Source: Chitinophaga pinensis DSM 2588 (lineage in GTDB: Bacteria; Bacteroidota; Bacteroidia; Chitinophagales; Chitinophagaceae). Taken from it: DNA of 64,000 nt. The notes beneath the pieces were generated by a model that worked only from the letters and a program-made list of their open reading frames with translations, was not told where the DNA came from and ran no database searches. Of this stretch, positions 1 through 8,811 are shown piece after piece. The DNA lies in NCBI RefSeq assembly GCF_000024005.1, contig NC_013132.1, positions 3,342,001 through 3,406,000 of the forward strand. The letters run 5' to 3'. The position numbers and the translations under genes are program-made. Numbering within the stretch: position 1 is the first letter of the stretch; each line of letters begins with the position of its first letter.

Positions 1-569
1 ATTATCCGCTCAAGTTATATATGGTGTTATTAGGGTCCAGAGGGCGGGGACGTCATGTGGAACAGCACGACTATTTCTTTGGAATTGCCGCCAGTCTTCG
101 GGACCTGGTTCCACAAATGAAGGCTTTCTGGCCTGAAGCAGGGAATAGTCTGCATATTGATGGCTGGCGGGAAGTGACCAATGTCGATGGGTACAGCGTA
201 ACCGTTATTCCCAAAACGGAAACACTGATCCCATCCGCCAGGAAATTATTTTTTATTAACCTGGGTGGATATCAGTCCGGTAAACTGGAAGAACAACATG
301 ATACCCTGCTGACGGTACAGGACGACCGCACAGGCGCAATGAAAGCGGCGAAACGGACTGATTTCTTTAAGACGAATGCAATTCCCGCCGTAAAAGGCGC
401 CAATACGCACATTGATGAGAAATACGGGATAGATGTGGATGAGATATATCGTATTGACGATCTGCTGGCTCCGGAAGATAAAGTCCGGTATCAGATCCGG
501 CTTACGCCTGCTCATAGTAGCGCTGCCGATGAAATACATCTGGGGTATTTTCAATTGCATAAGATATAA
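1..569 (+). CDS. DUF1543 domain protein, 5' end outside window
   Basis: The reading frame is open to the left edge. The residues before the first ATG at 21 (K-L-Y, then MVLLGSRGRGRHVEQHD) match the usual DUF1543 opening (KLYMVLLG, then GRHxEQHD), so the true start is probably just upstream of the window and the ATG at 21 is internal. Further family-like stretches are FFGIAASLRDLVPQMKAFWP and HIDGWREV near the N-terminus. There is no signal peptide, so it is probably cytosolic. DUF1543 proteins have no established biochemical function. The next gene starts 11 bases downstream on the same strand, which suggests co-transcription. Confidence 0.8.
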   Translation, partial: YPLKLYMVLLGSRGRGRHVEQHDYFFGIAASLRDLVPQMKAFWPEAGNSLHIDGWREVTNVDGYSVTVIPKTETLIPSARKLFFINLGGYQSGKLEEQHDTLLTVQDDRTGAMKAAKRTDFFKTNAIPAVKGANTHIDEKYGIDVDEIYRIDDLLAPEDKVRYQIRLTPAHSSAADEIHLGYFQLHKI

Positions 570-580
570 TTAATCAGCAG

Positions 581-1300
581 ATGATAGTTAATTATACAAG
601 TGAAGGCTGGGAGATCATTACACAACGTGCCCACGGGATGCTGTCCGCAGCAATCGCATATAACTGGAACGATAATGTGAAGACGCATCGTTGGCTGGAG
701 ACATTAATGGCGATAGCAGAACATGATGACGGACAAACAGAGCTTAATGGAGCAGATCTGCTTACCGCCTCAGGTGGTCCCGTAGATTTTAAGATGCGTG
801 AGATTACGATTGAACATTGTATCAATACCATTAATCTTGCCCTTAGCAAGAGCACTTATATTGCCTTACTCTGTTCTATGCACCTGGAATTTGTATGCGG
901 GAAAAACTGTGGGAAACGGGTAACGGCTTTTCTGAAAGAACAACAAAAAGCGCGTGTGAAGTGGAGACATCAATTGAAAATGACATCCGCTGAGGCTGAC
1001 AGGGACTATGCCCTGCTGGAATGGTGCGATGCCCTTTCCCTGTTGCTGTGCCAACGTGAGAATCAGCCAGAACATCGGGCTGTAGACATCAGCCGGGGAC
1101 CTGATAAAAAGAAGTATCAGCTTATCCAGAAAGACACAGATACACTTACGGTGAGCCCCTGGCCTTTCCAACCGGATCAATTGCAGGTGCAATATGAAAA
1201 GCGGTTGTTACCCGCATTGGCCTATAACAATGCCGCAGCATTTAAAGCCGCATTATTGAACGCACCGCTTGAGTTTAAGACCTGGATCTTTGAAAAGTAA
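581..1300 (+). CDS. DUF3891 family protein
   Basis: A 239-residue protein opening MIVNYTSEGWEIITQRAHGMLSA, which resembles the DUF3891 start (MIV, then WxxITQxxHAxLS). The body is helical with conserved-looking histidines (H18, and H-D-D near residue 48) and a DREN/ALLEWCDALSLLLCQ segment typical of the family. No signal peptide or membrane segment is present. The family's function is not known to me; HD-phosphohydrolase-like folds have been suggested, and this is only a possibility. It lies 11 bases after the DUF1543 gene and converges on the minus-strand membrane protein that ends at 1307. Confidence 0.75.
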   Translation: MIVNYTSEGWEIITQRAHGMLSAAIAYNWNDNVKTHRWLETLMAIAEHDDGQTELNGADLLTASGGPVDFKMREITIEHCINTINLALSKSTYIALLCSMHLEFVCGKNCGKRVTAFLKEQQKARVKWRHQLKMTSAEADRDYALLEWCDALSLLLCQRENQPEHRAVDISRGPDKKKYQLIQKDTDTLTVSPWPFQPDQLQVQYEKRLLPALAYNNAAAFKAALLNAPLEFKTWIFEK

Positions 1301-1318
1301 AGTCTTTTATACTTTACT
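1296..1318. terminator. Small hairpin across convergent stop codons
   Basis: AGTAAAG (1296-1302) and CTTTACT (1312-1318) form a perfect 7-bp stem around a T-rich loop. It overlaps the stop of the DUF3891 gene and the stop of the minus-strand gene, so it could act on both. The stem is short and A/T-rich, so it may be weak. Confidence 0.4.
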
Positions 1319-1804
1319 GGATGATATACGCTTTGCCAGCAATACAAATGCGGCAAATTCTCCCAGGTAACCAATCCACAATATGACCGGACGACAGATG
1401 AAAATCCGGGTGTTACTGCTGAGGTATTCAAACCGCTCATGTATATTTTGAAACAACACTCTCGGATTAAAGGGTAGCTGTAAAGCGACCGATTCCTTTA
1501 ATCCGCCGTATGATTGTATATCCCAACTGACAGCCCAGCAGATATAACAGCTAAGTCCTGCAATGACCAGATGGAGGGTCCGGTTATTACTTTTCGTAAA
1601 GCCTCTTAGCCATTTGAAGAGGAACATGAAGGCAAGGATGATGATAATGAATACGATTTGCGGTCTGTAAGTACCTGAGTGAGAAGAGGACATTGCATAG
1701 CAATTCCCCAATACAAATGCAGATAATATACTGACAGACGCCCCAATGGCAATTCTTAATAAACTGGGTGCTTCGGTTCTTTGATAAGTACTGCTCTGCG
1801 GCAT
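1307..1804 (-). CDS. Small polytopic membrane protein, unknown function
   Basis: About 165 residues when started at MPQSSTYQRTEAPSLLR (ATG at 1804). The frame stays open further upstream, but that extension would overlap the methyltransferase gene and is not hydrophobic, so the internal ATG is preferred. Four hydrophobic segments are visible: LLRIAIGASVSILSAFVL, IVFIIIILAFMFLFKWL, LHLVIAGLSCYICWAV and VILWIGYLGEFAAFVLLA. I do not recognise a family. The start lies about 20 bases after the methyltransferase stop, so the two are probably co-transcribed. Confidence 0.65.
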   Translation of the reverse strand: MPQSSTYQRTEAPSLLRIAIGASVSILSAFVLGNCYAMSSSHSGTYRPQIVFIIIILAFMFLFKWLRGFTKSNNRTLHLVIAGLSCYICWAVSWDIQSYGGLKESVALQLPFNPRVLFQNIHERFEYLSSNTRIFICRPVILWIGYLGEFAAFVLLAKRISSSKV

Positions 1805-1823
1805 AGGTATAATTTTATAATAA

Positions 1824-2549
1824 TCAGTTATAATAAGAAGTAACAGCTTCCTGACCAGTATAATTAGGTCCGGCCTGGTCATCAGCTCCCACGTATTCCC
1901 TTCCGAAGGTGACTGCCCTTGGCCCTTTACAGTACAAGACTTTCGTTCTGGCATTGTATTGTATATCATTTTGCCGGAAGATCTTTTTCAGATGATCTTT
2001 GCCGGCACCGGTGATGATCACGCTATTCACATCAAAGTTACCATAGAACACACCGTTTTCGCTGATAGCTGCAAATATCTTTGATAACACGTGCAGTTTA
2101 TCACCCATATAGTGCAGGCCATGCACACAGGTGATGAGATCGTATGGTGTTGCGGGTTCCCAGCTGACAGCCGATTGTATAGCAAAAGACAAACAGTTAA
2201 CACCGTCAGGTACGGACCAGAACCCATCAATAAGATCCATACCACTTAACGCCGCCTTGTCCTGTAACTGGTTCTTCGCCAGCTGACCAGCCGCCTGTAT
2301 CAACGCTTTCCCCTGACCACAGCAGATGTCCAGCCATTTTACATGGCCATATTGCTGAATGTATGCCGCCAGCCATGCTTCCGGTTTGAACTTAAACTCC
2401 TGTTCATAACTATTGACGCCACTGGCATTGCGCTCCCGGTTCATACGGTTATTCGCCACTATGGCAGATGTTATTAACGCTGATTCAGATAACAGTTTCA
2501 TGGGTCTATCGTACTGATGCGAAGCAAATTTCCGACTATTTCTACGCAT
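1824..2549 (-). CDS. Class I SAM-dependent methyltransferase
   Basis: A 241-residue protein with a Rossmann methyltransferase motif I (WLDICCGQGKAL, about residues 72-83), an acidic motif II position (SGMDLIDGF, D105) and a motif IV-like YDLITCVHGLHYMGD. The substrate cannot be read from sequence. The first ATG gives a basic leader (MRRNSRKFASHQYDRP); the ATG at 2501 (MKLLSESALITSAIV) is an equally reasonable start. The gene diverges from the GH2 gene at 2704 and precedes the small membrane protein on the same strand. Confidence 0.75.
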   Translation of the reverse strand: MRRNSRKFASHQYDRPMKLLSESALITSAIVANNRMNRERNASGVNSYEQEFKFKPEAWLAAYIQQYGHVKWLDICCGQGKALIQAAGQLAKNQLQDKAALSGMDLIDGFWSVPDGVNCLSFAIQSAVSWEPATPYDLITCVHGLHYMGDKLHVLSKIFAAISENGVFYGNFDVNSVIITGAGKDHLKKIFRQNDIQYNARTKVLYCKGPRAVTFGREYVGADDQAGPNYTGQEAVTSYYN

Positions 2550-2570
2550 TTCAGGCTTTTTCCCGTGCCA

Positions 2571-2595
2571 AATTCTTAATTCTTAATTCTTAATT
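2571..2595. repeat. AATTCTT heptamer array (single arm)
   Basis: Three tandem AATTCTT heptamers followed by a degenerate copy, in the gap between the divergent methyltransferase and GH2 genes. It is the same low-complexity repeat family as at 16830-16916, 21353-21474 and 44442-44612, but no inverted partner is seen within this intergenic region. Confidence 0.7.
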
Positions 2596-2703
2596 TCTTT
2601 TTAATATTGGTGTCTTTTTTACATTTAAAGTGCCTGCTTTCTATTTCTACAAAGGATTTTTTACTATCTTGTCATCCGCCTGCTATCCTAAAATAAAGCA
2701 CGG

Positions 2704-5466
2704 ATGATGAAACGAATTCCACTGATATGTCTGACTTTACTCGTCATGGCACTACATGCCATGGCGCAATCCACTGAAATACAATGCCTCTCCGGTACGG
2801 GGAGTGATCATACGGTCAACTGGCAGTTTTTCTGTACTGGCGGCAGCAACGCCGGTAAATGGACGACTATTCCTGTACCCTCCTGCTGGGAATTACAGGG
2901 CTTTGGTAAATATGACTATGGTTTTGCAAAAGACAGTATCCGTGGAAAGGAGCAAGGTTTATATAAGTATAACTTCCAGGTTCCTGCTGCATGGAAAGGC
3001 AAAAAGGTGAACATCGTTTTTGAAGGTGTAATGACCGATGCCACTGTAAAAGTCAATGGCGTCTCTGCTGGTCCGGTACACCAGGGCGCTTTCTATGCTT
3101 TTAAATATGATATTTCCTCATTACTGCAATATGGTCAATCTAAAAACCTGCTGGAAGTCACCGTAGCAAAGCATTCTGCGAATGAGTCCGTCAACGCGGC
3201 GGAGCGCAGGGCTGATTTCTGGATCTTCGGCGGCATCTTCCGGCCCGTATTCCTGGAAGCCCTGCCCGCGCAACATATTGAAATGGTGAAGGTGAATGCT
3301 ACTGCGGAGGGTGTTTTACACGCGGATGTGCAGTTGCAGACTTCCACTGCTACTCAGGTAACGATGCAGTTGTATGATAAAGCACTGCGGAAAGTCGGTC
3401 CTTTGCAGACGAAAACCGTCAACGGTACCTCCCTGCAACTCGACGCAACATATGAACATATTGAATTATGGTCCGCAGAATCACCGGCATTGTATACCGC
3501 TGAGTTTACGCTGCTCTATAATAATAAGGTCATTCACACTATCCGGCAGCGTATCGGCTTTCGCACTGTCGTGCTCAGGCAACGCAATGGTATTTATGTC
3601 AATGGTGTCAAGATGAAGTTTAAAGGGGTGAATCGTCATTCCTTCCGCCCGGAGAGTGGTAGAACAACCAGTAAGGCAATCAGTATCGCAGATGTATTGC
3701 TGATCAAAGAGATGAACATGAACGCCGTGCGTATGTCTCATTATCCGCCTGATGCACATTTCCTGGAGGCATGCGATTCCCTGGGATTATATGTAATGGA
3801 CGAACAGGCCGGCTGGCATGGAAATTATGATACCGAAACAGGTACTGGTCTGGTAAAAGAGATGATTACCCACGATGTAAACCATCCATCGATCGTTATC
3901 TGGGCCAATGGTAATGAAGGCGGACACAATAAAGCACTGGATCACCTCTTTCCGGAACTGGATCCGCAACAACGTCCTGTCGTACATCCCTGGCAATTGT
4001 TCAATGGTATCGAAACACAACACTACCGTGAATACGACTATGGCATCGCTAACTACGAGCATGGCAAAGAGATCGTCATGCCGACTGAATTCCTCCACGG
4101 ACAGTTTGATGGTGGCCATGGTGCCGGTCTGGAAGACTATTGGGAAAAGATGTGGCACAATCCACTAAGTGCAGGCGGCTTCCTCTGGGATTTTGCAGAT
4201 CAGGGTGTAGTAAGGAAAGACCTGCATGACTCCCTGGATACAGATCATCACAGAGGCGCAGACGGTATCGTCGGGCCGCATCATGAAAAGGAAGGTAGTT
4301 TCTTTACGATCAAAGAAGTGTGGTGCCCGGTTTATATGGAAAGAAGAGAAATTACACCTGCATTTGACGGTATACTGCATATCGAAAACCGCTATGCATT
4401 CACGAACCTGCATCAATGCAGCTTCTCCGCTACATTGGCCGGATCCGACATGAAACTTAGGGATTCATTCGCTATTGCAGCGCCTGATGTCGCTCCATTT
4501 GAAAAAGGCCGTTTGCAATTACAATTGCCTGCCAACTGGTCCTCCTATGATGTACTCTACGTTACGGCCAGGGATAAGGAACAACGTGAACTGTTTACCT
4601 GGAGTTTTCCCATTGTCAATCCTGCTCAGGTCACACATCGCAGCATCGATACGCTTGGGAATGGTGAAGTTTTCTTCAAAGAAGCAGATTCCCTCTGGAC
4701 CGTAAGCACGAAAAATATTGAACTGACATTCAGCAAAAACAAAGGGCTGCTAAAAAATGTCCGCAGCAATGGCCAGACCATTCCTTTTAATAATGGTCCC
4801 ATCATCCAGGAAGGAGAAAACAACTTTGCTGGTTTCACCCATCACTATGAAGAGAAGAACCTGGTAATCAGTTCTACCTTTGACCGCAAACAAAGTTATA
4901 ACACCCTCCAATGGACCATCTATCCATCGGGCATAGTGAAAATGACAGTACGTTATTTCCCTGATGCTTATTTTACGTCATTAGCAGGCCTTAATTTCTC
5001 TTTTCCGGCGTCCGACATGGTGAGTGTTGATTATATGGGAGATGGGCCTTACAGGGTCTGGAAAAACCGCTTAAAGGGTACCCGTTTCGGTATATGGCAT
5101 AAAGACTATAATGACACCGAGACAGGGGAGAGCTGGAATTACCCGGAATTCAAAGGCTACTACGCCAATATGTACTGGTGCGGTTTTAAAACCAGGCAGC
5201 AATATTTCCGGGTGTATACAGAGAATGAAAGCCTGTTCCTGCGCTTATTCACACCTGCCTGGAAAACAGACCAGTGGCATAACTATGAACCCATTTTCCC
5301 CAGCGGCGATATCTCTTTTCTGCAGGGGATCAGTAGTATAGGTACCAAAACACAGCGAAATGAAACAACCGGTCCTATGGGACAGAAAAACATATTCTAT
5401 GATTATGAGAAAGAACCGGAAAGGGCATTACAGATTTTACTATACTTCGACTTCTCCGGTAAGTAG
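2704..5466 (+). CDS. Secreted glycoside hydrolase family 2 enzyme (beta-galactosidase type)
   Basis: A 920-residue protein with a signal peptide (LICLTLLVMALHAMAQ). The GH2 order is clear: a sugar-binding jelly-roll domain with PVPSCWELQGFGKYDY and the FEGVMTDATVKVNG motif (about residues 40-200), an immunoglobulin-like domain, then a TIM barrel beginning FKGVNRHSFRPESGR. The predicted acid/base is E405 in WANGNEGGHN and the predicted nucleophile is E462 in MPTEFLHG. The C-terminal 350 residues contain a beta-sandwich like that of large beta-galactosidases. It probably acts in the periplasm as an exo-beta-glycosidase on a plant glycan. It is the first gene of a five-enzyme same-strand run to 13042. 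Exact substrate (galactose, glucuronate, other) cannot be decided. Confidence 0.9.
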   Translation: MMKRIPLICLTLLVMALHAMAQSTEIQCLSGTGSDHTVNWQFFCTGGSNAGKWTTIPVPSCWELQGFGKYDYGFAKDSIRGKEQGLYKYNFQVPAAWKGKKVNIVFEGVMTDATVKVNGVSAGPVHQGAFYAFKYDISSLLQYGQSKNLLEVTVAKHSANESVNAAERRADFWIFGGIFRPVFLEALPAQHIEMVKVNATAEGVLHADVQLQTSTATQVTMQLYDKALRKVGPLQTKTVNGTSLQLDATYEHIELWSAESPALYTAEFTLLYNNKVIHTIRQRIGFRTVVLRQRNGIYVNGVKMKFKGVNRHSFRPESGRTTSKAISIADVLLIKEMNMNAVRMSHYPPDAHFLEACDSLGLYVMDEQAGWHGNYDTETGTGLVKEMITHDVNHPSIVIWANGNEGGHNKALDHLFPELDPQQRPVVHPWQLFNGIETQHYREYDYGIANYEHGKEIVMPTEFLHGQFDGGHGAGLEDYWEKMWHNPLSAGGFLWDFADQGVVRKDLHDSLDTDHHRGADGIVGPHHEKEGSFFTIKEVWCPVYMERREITPAFDGILHIENRYAFTNLHQCSFSATLAGSDMKLRDSFAIAAPDVAPFEKGRLQLQLPANWSSYDVLYVTARDKEQRELFTWSFPIVNPAQVTHRSIDTLGNGEVFFKEADSLWTVSTKNIELTFSKNKGLLKNVRSNGQTIPFNNGPIIQEGENNFAGFTHHYEEKNLVISSTFDRKQSYNTLQWTIYPSGIVKMTVRYFPDAYFTSLAGLNFSFPASDMVSVDYMGDGPYRVWKNRLKGTRFGIWHKDYNDTETGESWNYPEFKGYYANMYWCGFKTRQQYFRVYTENESLFLRLFTPAWKTDQWHNYEPIFPSGDISFLQGISSIGTKTQRNETTGPMGQKNIFYDYEKEPERALQILLYFDFSGK

Positions 5467-5527
5467 ACAGCATAGGATGATCTCTCTGTGATTTTATTTT
5501 AGATTCCGTTTCGCATAATGCCATGTT

Positions 5528-6919
5528 ATGAAAAAAACGATGCAATTCCTGCTGCTCTCCATGGGCTGCTTACTCTTTGTTTATACCCGTCTGTATGCAC
5601 AGCAGACTTCCGACAGCGCTTACAAACGACCATTGAAAGCAGTAATCGCGGATGTTGAGAAGAAGTTTGGCGTACAGATCCGCTACAATGAAAAACTGGT
5701 GGCCAATAAATACGTCGCTTATGCCGACTGGCGATACCGTCCTACATTAGAAGCCACACTGGAAAATATATTGTCGCCGCTTGACCTGAAAGTGAAAAAG
5801 GACAAGGGCCTGTATAAGCTGAGTGAATATGAATATTACCGCTGGGCAGTATCTGATGGCTGGGCCGAACTGGATAGAATAGCGGCGCAGTATAATAATC
5901 AACAGGAATGGGAACAGCGTAAAGCACAACTGAAACCCTGTCTGCTGGAAGCCCTGCAATTAGCACATCTGCCTGCCGCTCCTGCATCATCTCCCATCAT
6001 CACAGCAGAAAGAAAGTATGACGGTTATACCGTACGTAACATCGCTATTGAGATTTTACCTGGTGTGTATATCAACGGCTCACTATACAAACCTGCAAAA
6101 TACAAAGGCAAGATACCGGTGATCCTTAATCCCGATGGTCACTGGCAACAACAACGGTATCGTCCCGATTGTCAATACCGTTGTGCGGTACTCGCCCGTA
6201 TGGGCGCGATGGCTTTTAGCTATGATCTCTTTGCCTGGGGAGAATCCCAGTTGCAATTCGAGGAAGCCGATCACCGGAAAAGTCTTTCCATGACCATACA
6301 GGCATTGGGTTCCGTGCGTATACTGGATTACCTGCTTTCACTAAAAGACGCGGATACCTCCCGTGTCGGTATCACTGGTGGATCCGGCGCTGGTAGTCAT
6401 ACCGTTCTGATGTCTGCCGTAGATGACCGTATAAAAGTAAGCGCCCCCGTAGTGGCCATCAGTTCCTATTTCTATGGTGGTTGTCCCTGTGAAAGTGGTA
6501 TGCCGGTTCATGCCTGCGGCAATCGTACCGATAATGTAGAAATCGCTGCGATGGCAGCCCCGCATCCGCAGTTACTGGTAAGTGATGGTGGCGACTGGAC
6601 CGATAAAACACCTGAACACGATTTTCCTTATCTGCAGAAAATCTACACTTACTATGGCAAGACAGATTATGTCAGCAACGTACACCTGCCCACTGAAGGA
6701 CACGATTTCGGTATCAATAAAAGAACCGCAGTCTACGACTTTATGGCAAAGTATCTTGGTCTGAACCGCGCTGCTGCCGATGAATCAAAGATCACCATTG
6801 AGCAGCCTGTTGCCATGTATGTATTCGGAGAAAAAGGAGAACGCCTGCCGGCGACTGCTATCCATGGTTTTACACAACTGGAAAAGGTATGGAGTCAGGC
6901 AATAACTACTGCACAATGA
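5528..6919 (+). CDS. STN domain fused to alpha/beta-hydrolase esterase
   Basis: A 463-residue secreted protein (signal MKKTMQFLLLSMGCLLFVYTRLYAQ). Residues about 33-98 (RPLKAVIADVEKKFGV to LYKLSEYEY) look like an STN domain (secretin/TonB short N-terminus), normally found on SusC-type receptors and FecR partners. From about residue 160 it is an alpha/beta hydrolase of the acetyl-esterase/dienelactone-hydrolase type: oxyanion region NPDGHW, nucleophile elbow GITGGSGAGSH (S286), acid candidate D353 in VSDGGDW, and catalytic H392 in EGHDFG. Likely role: removal of acetyl or other esters from a pectin-like glycan. Its TGA stop overlaps the next ATG (ATGA at 6916), indicating translational coupling. 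The fusion is unusual and the role of the STN part is unknown. Confidence 0.8.
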   Translation: MKKTMQFLLLSMGCLLFVYTRLYAQQTSDSAYKRPLKAVIADVEKKFGVQIRYNEKLVANKYVAYADWRYRPTLEATLENILSPLDLKVKKDKGLYKLSEYEYYRWAVSDGWAELDRIAAQYNNQQEWEQRKAQLKPCLLEALQLAHLPAAPASSPIITAERKYDGYTVRNIAIEILPGVYINGSLYKPAKYKGKIPVILNPDGHWQQQRYRPDCQYRCAVLARMGAMAFSYDLFAWGESQLQFEEADHRKSLSMTIQALGSVRILDYLLSLKDADTSRVGITGGSGAGSHTVLMSAVDDRIKVSAPVVAISSYFYGGCPCESGMPVHACGNRTDNVEIAAMAAPHPQLLVSDGGDWTDKTPEHDFPYLQKIYTYYGKTDYVSNVHLPTEGHDFGINKRTAVYDFMAKYLGLNRAAADESKITIEQPVAMYVFGEKGERLPATAIHGFTQLEKVWSQAITTAQ

Positions 6920-8799
6920 GGAAATGGTGGATCATCAGTTGCTTTTGTCTGTATGTCCTATCGGTAGATGCTGCGAATATTTATATTGCGCCTACCGGAA
7001 ATGATCAATACCCGGGTACTATCACGCAACCCAAAGCAACTTTAAGCGCGGCTTTGCAACAAGCAAGAGAATTAAGAAGACTACAGGATGCCGCTAGACA
7101 TGATGGTATACATATCATCATAAAAGGTGGCACCTACACACTATATGAACCTGTATTTATTCGTCCCGAAGATGCAGGCACATCGGAAAGTCCCACTATC
7201 ATTGAAGCTGCAGCTGGAGAATATCCGGTGTTTAGTGGTGGTATCCGTATTACTGCCTGGCGTCCACTCAGGAATAATCCTAAAATATGGGTGGCGGATG
7301 TACCTGCAGTTGGTAATGCATTACTCAATTTCCGCCAGCTCTGGGTCAATAACACAAAAGCCATTCGCGCAAAAGATACCAATGGTGATAGTATGCGCCG
7401 TATTCTCTCCTGGGATCATCAGACAGGTAGCTGTTGGATACCCTCTTCGCATATCCGCGGATTAAACAATACTTCCGGATTGGAAATGTTCATCCACCAA
7501 TGGTGGGCTATCGCCAACCTGCGTATCAAAAGTATGACAGTACGTGGTGATAGTACGCTGCTGACTTTTCACGAACCGGAAAGTAAAATACAGTCCGCAC
7601 ATCCATGGCCCGCACCCTGGATATCCAAAGCGTCAGGGAACTCTGCCTTCTGGCTGACAAACGCCTTGTCTCTTCTCGATGAACCTGGTGAATGGTATCT
7701 CGATGTAAAGGCACAGCAGCTCTATTATATGCCTCTTCCGCAGGAGGAGATGTCCCGCGCTGTCGTCATTGCTCCCGTACTGGAATCGTTGATCGTGCTG
7801 CAAGGTACCCTCGATCATCCTGTATCGCATATCGCTTTTAAAGGCATCTCTTTTCAACACACCTCCTGGCTGCGTCCTTCACAAAAGGGGCATGTACCGC
7901 TACAGGCAGGACTCTATCTCCTGGATGCCTATAAACTGGAAACACCTGGTACGCCTGATAAGAAGGGACTGGAAAACCAGGCATGGATTGGTCGGCCTCC
8001 GGCAGCCGTAGATGTCTCTTATGCTGATCATATCGCCTTTGATGCCTGCCGCTTCGAACACCTGGCGTCCACCGGACTGGATTACCGCATTGCTTGTCAC
8101 TATGATACCATCAACGCAAATCTGTTCAGGGATATCGGTGGAACCGGTATTCAGCTGGGGATCTACTCAGATGAAGCCATGGAAACACACCTCCCTTACA
8201 ATCCGCAGGATAGAAGAGCGGTATGCAGCAATATAGGAGTAATGAATAACCTCCTGACAAACGTTACCAATGAAGATTGGGGCACTTTGGGTATCAGCGC
8301 CGGTTATGTCAGCGATGTGACGATCGCACATAATGAAATCAATGAAGTCTCCTATACGGGTATCAGTGTAGGCTGGGGATGGACAAAGACCGTTAACGTG
8401 ATGCACAATAACAGGGTCATTGCCAATAAGATCCATCACTATGCCCGGCATATGTATGACGTTGCCGGTATTTATACTTTATCTGCACAACCGGGGTCAA
8501 CAATCAGTTATAACTATATCGACAGTATCTACAAAGCGCCATACGCACATATTCCCGATCACTGGTTTTACCTGTATACAGATGAAGGCACTGCCTATTA
8601 TACGGTGGCACATAACTGGTGTCCGGCACAGAAGTTCTTACAGAACGCCAACGGACCGAATAACGTTTGGGAAGATAATGGTCCGCAGGTAAGCGACAGT
8701 ATCAAACAAACTGCCGGACTGGAACCTGCTTACCACTATCTGTTGTCTGAAAAGACAACGTCTCTTCCAATACAAGCGATCAATCAACATCATCAATAA
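6916..8799 (+). CDS. Right-handed beta-helix glycosidase, GH141-like
   Basis: About 627 residues from the ATG at 6916 (MRKWWIISCFCLYVLSVDA signal peptide). An upstream in-frame ATG at 6889 lies inside the esterase gene and would add a non-signal leader. The N-terminal part NIYIAPTGNDQYPGTITQPKATLSAALQQAR, then IIIKGGTYTLYEPVFI and PVFSGGIRI, is typical of secreted parallel beta-helix enzymes, and the overall pattern recalls GH141. The helix continues with coils such as VDVSYADHIAFDACRFEHLASTGLD. Some GH141 members are fucosidases of rhamnogalacturonan-II breakdown; that activity here is inference. It overlaps the esterase stop by one base and is followed 12 bases later by the GH78-like gene. 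Confidence 0.75.
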   Translation: MRKWWIISCFCLYVLSVDAANIYIAPTGNDQYPGTITQPKATLSAALQQARELRRLQDAARHDGIHIIIKGGTYTLYEPVFIRPEDAGTSESPTIIEAAAGEYPVFSGGIRITAWRPLRNNPKIWVADVPAVGNALLNFRQLWVNNTKAIRAKDTNGDSMRRILSWDHQTGSCWIPSSHIRGLNNTSGLEMFIHQWWAIANLRIKSMTVRGDSTLLTFHEPESKIQSAHPWPAPWISKASGNSAFWLTNALSLLDEPGEWYLDVKAQQLYYMPLPQEEMSRAVVIAPVLESLIVLQGTLDHPVSHIAFKGISFQHTSWLRPSQKGHVPLQAGLYLLDAYKLETPGTPDKKGLENQAWIGRPPAAVDVSYADHIAFDACRFEHLASTGLDYRIACHYDTINANLFRDIGGTGIQLGIYSDEAMETHLPYNPQDRRAVCSNIGVMNNLLTNVTNEDWGTLGISAGYVSDVTIAHNEINEVSYTGISVGWGWTKTVNVMHNNRVIANKIHHYARHMYDVAGIYTLSAQPGSTISYNYIDSIYKAPYAHIPDHWFYLYTDEGTAYYTVAHNWCPAQKFLQNANGPNNVWEDNGPQVSDSIKQTAGLEPAYHYLLSEKTTSLPIQAINQHHQ

Positions 8800-8811
8800 C
8801 GGACACGGATT

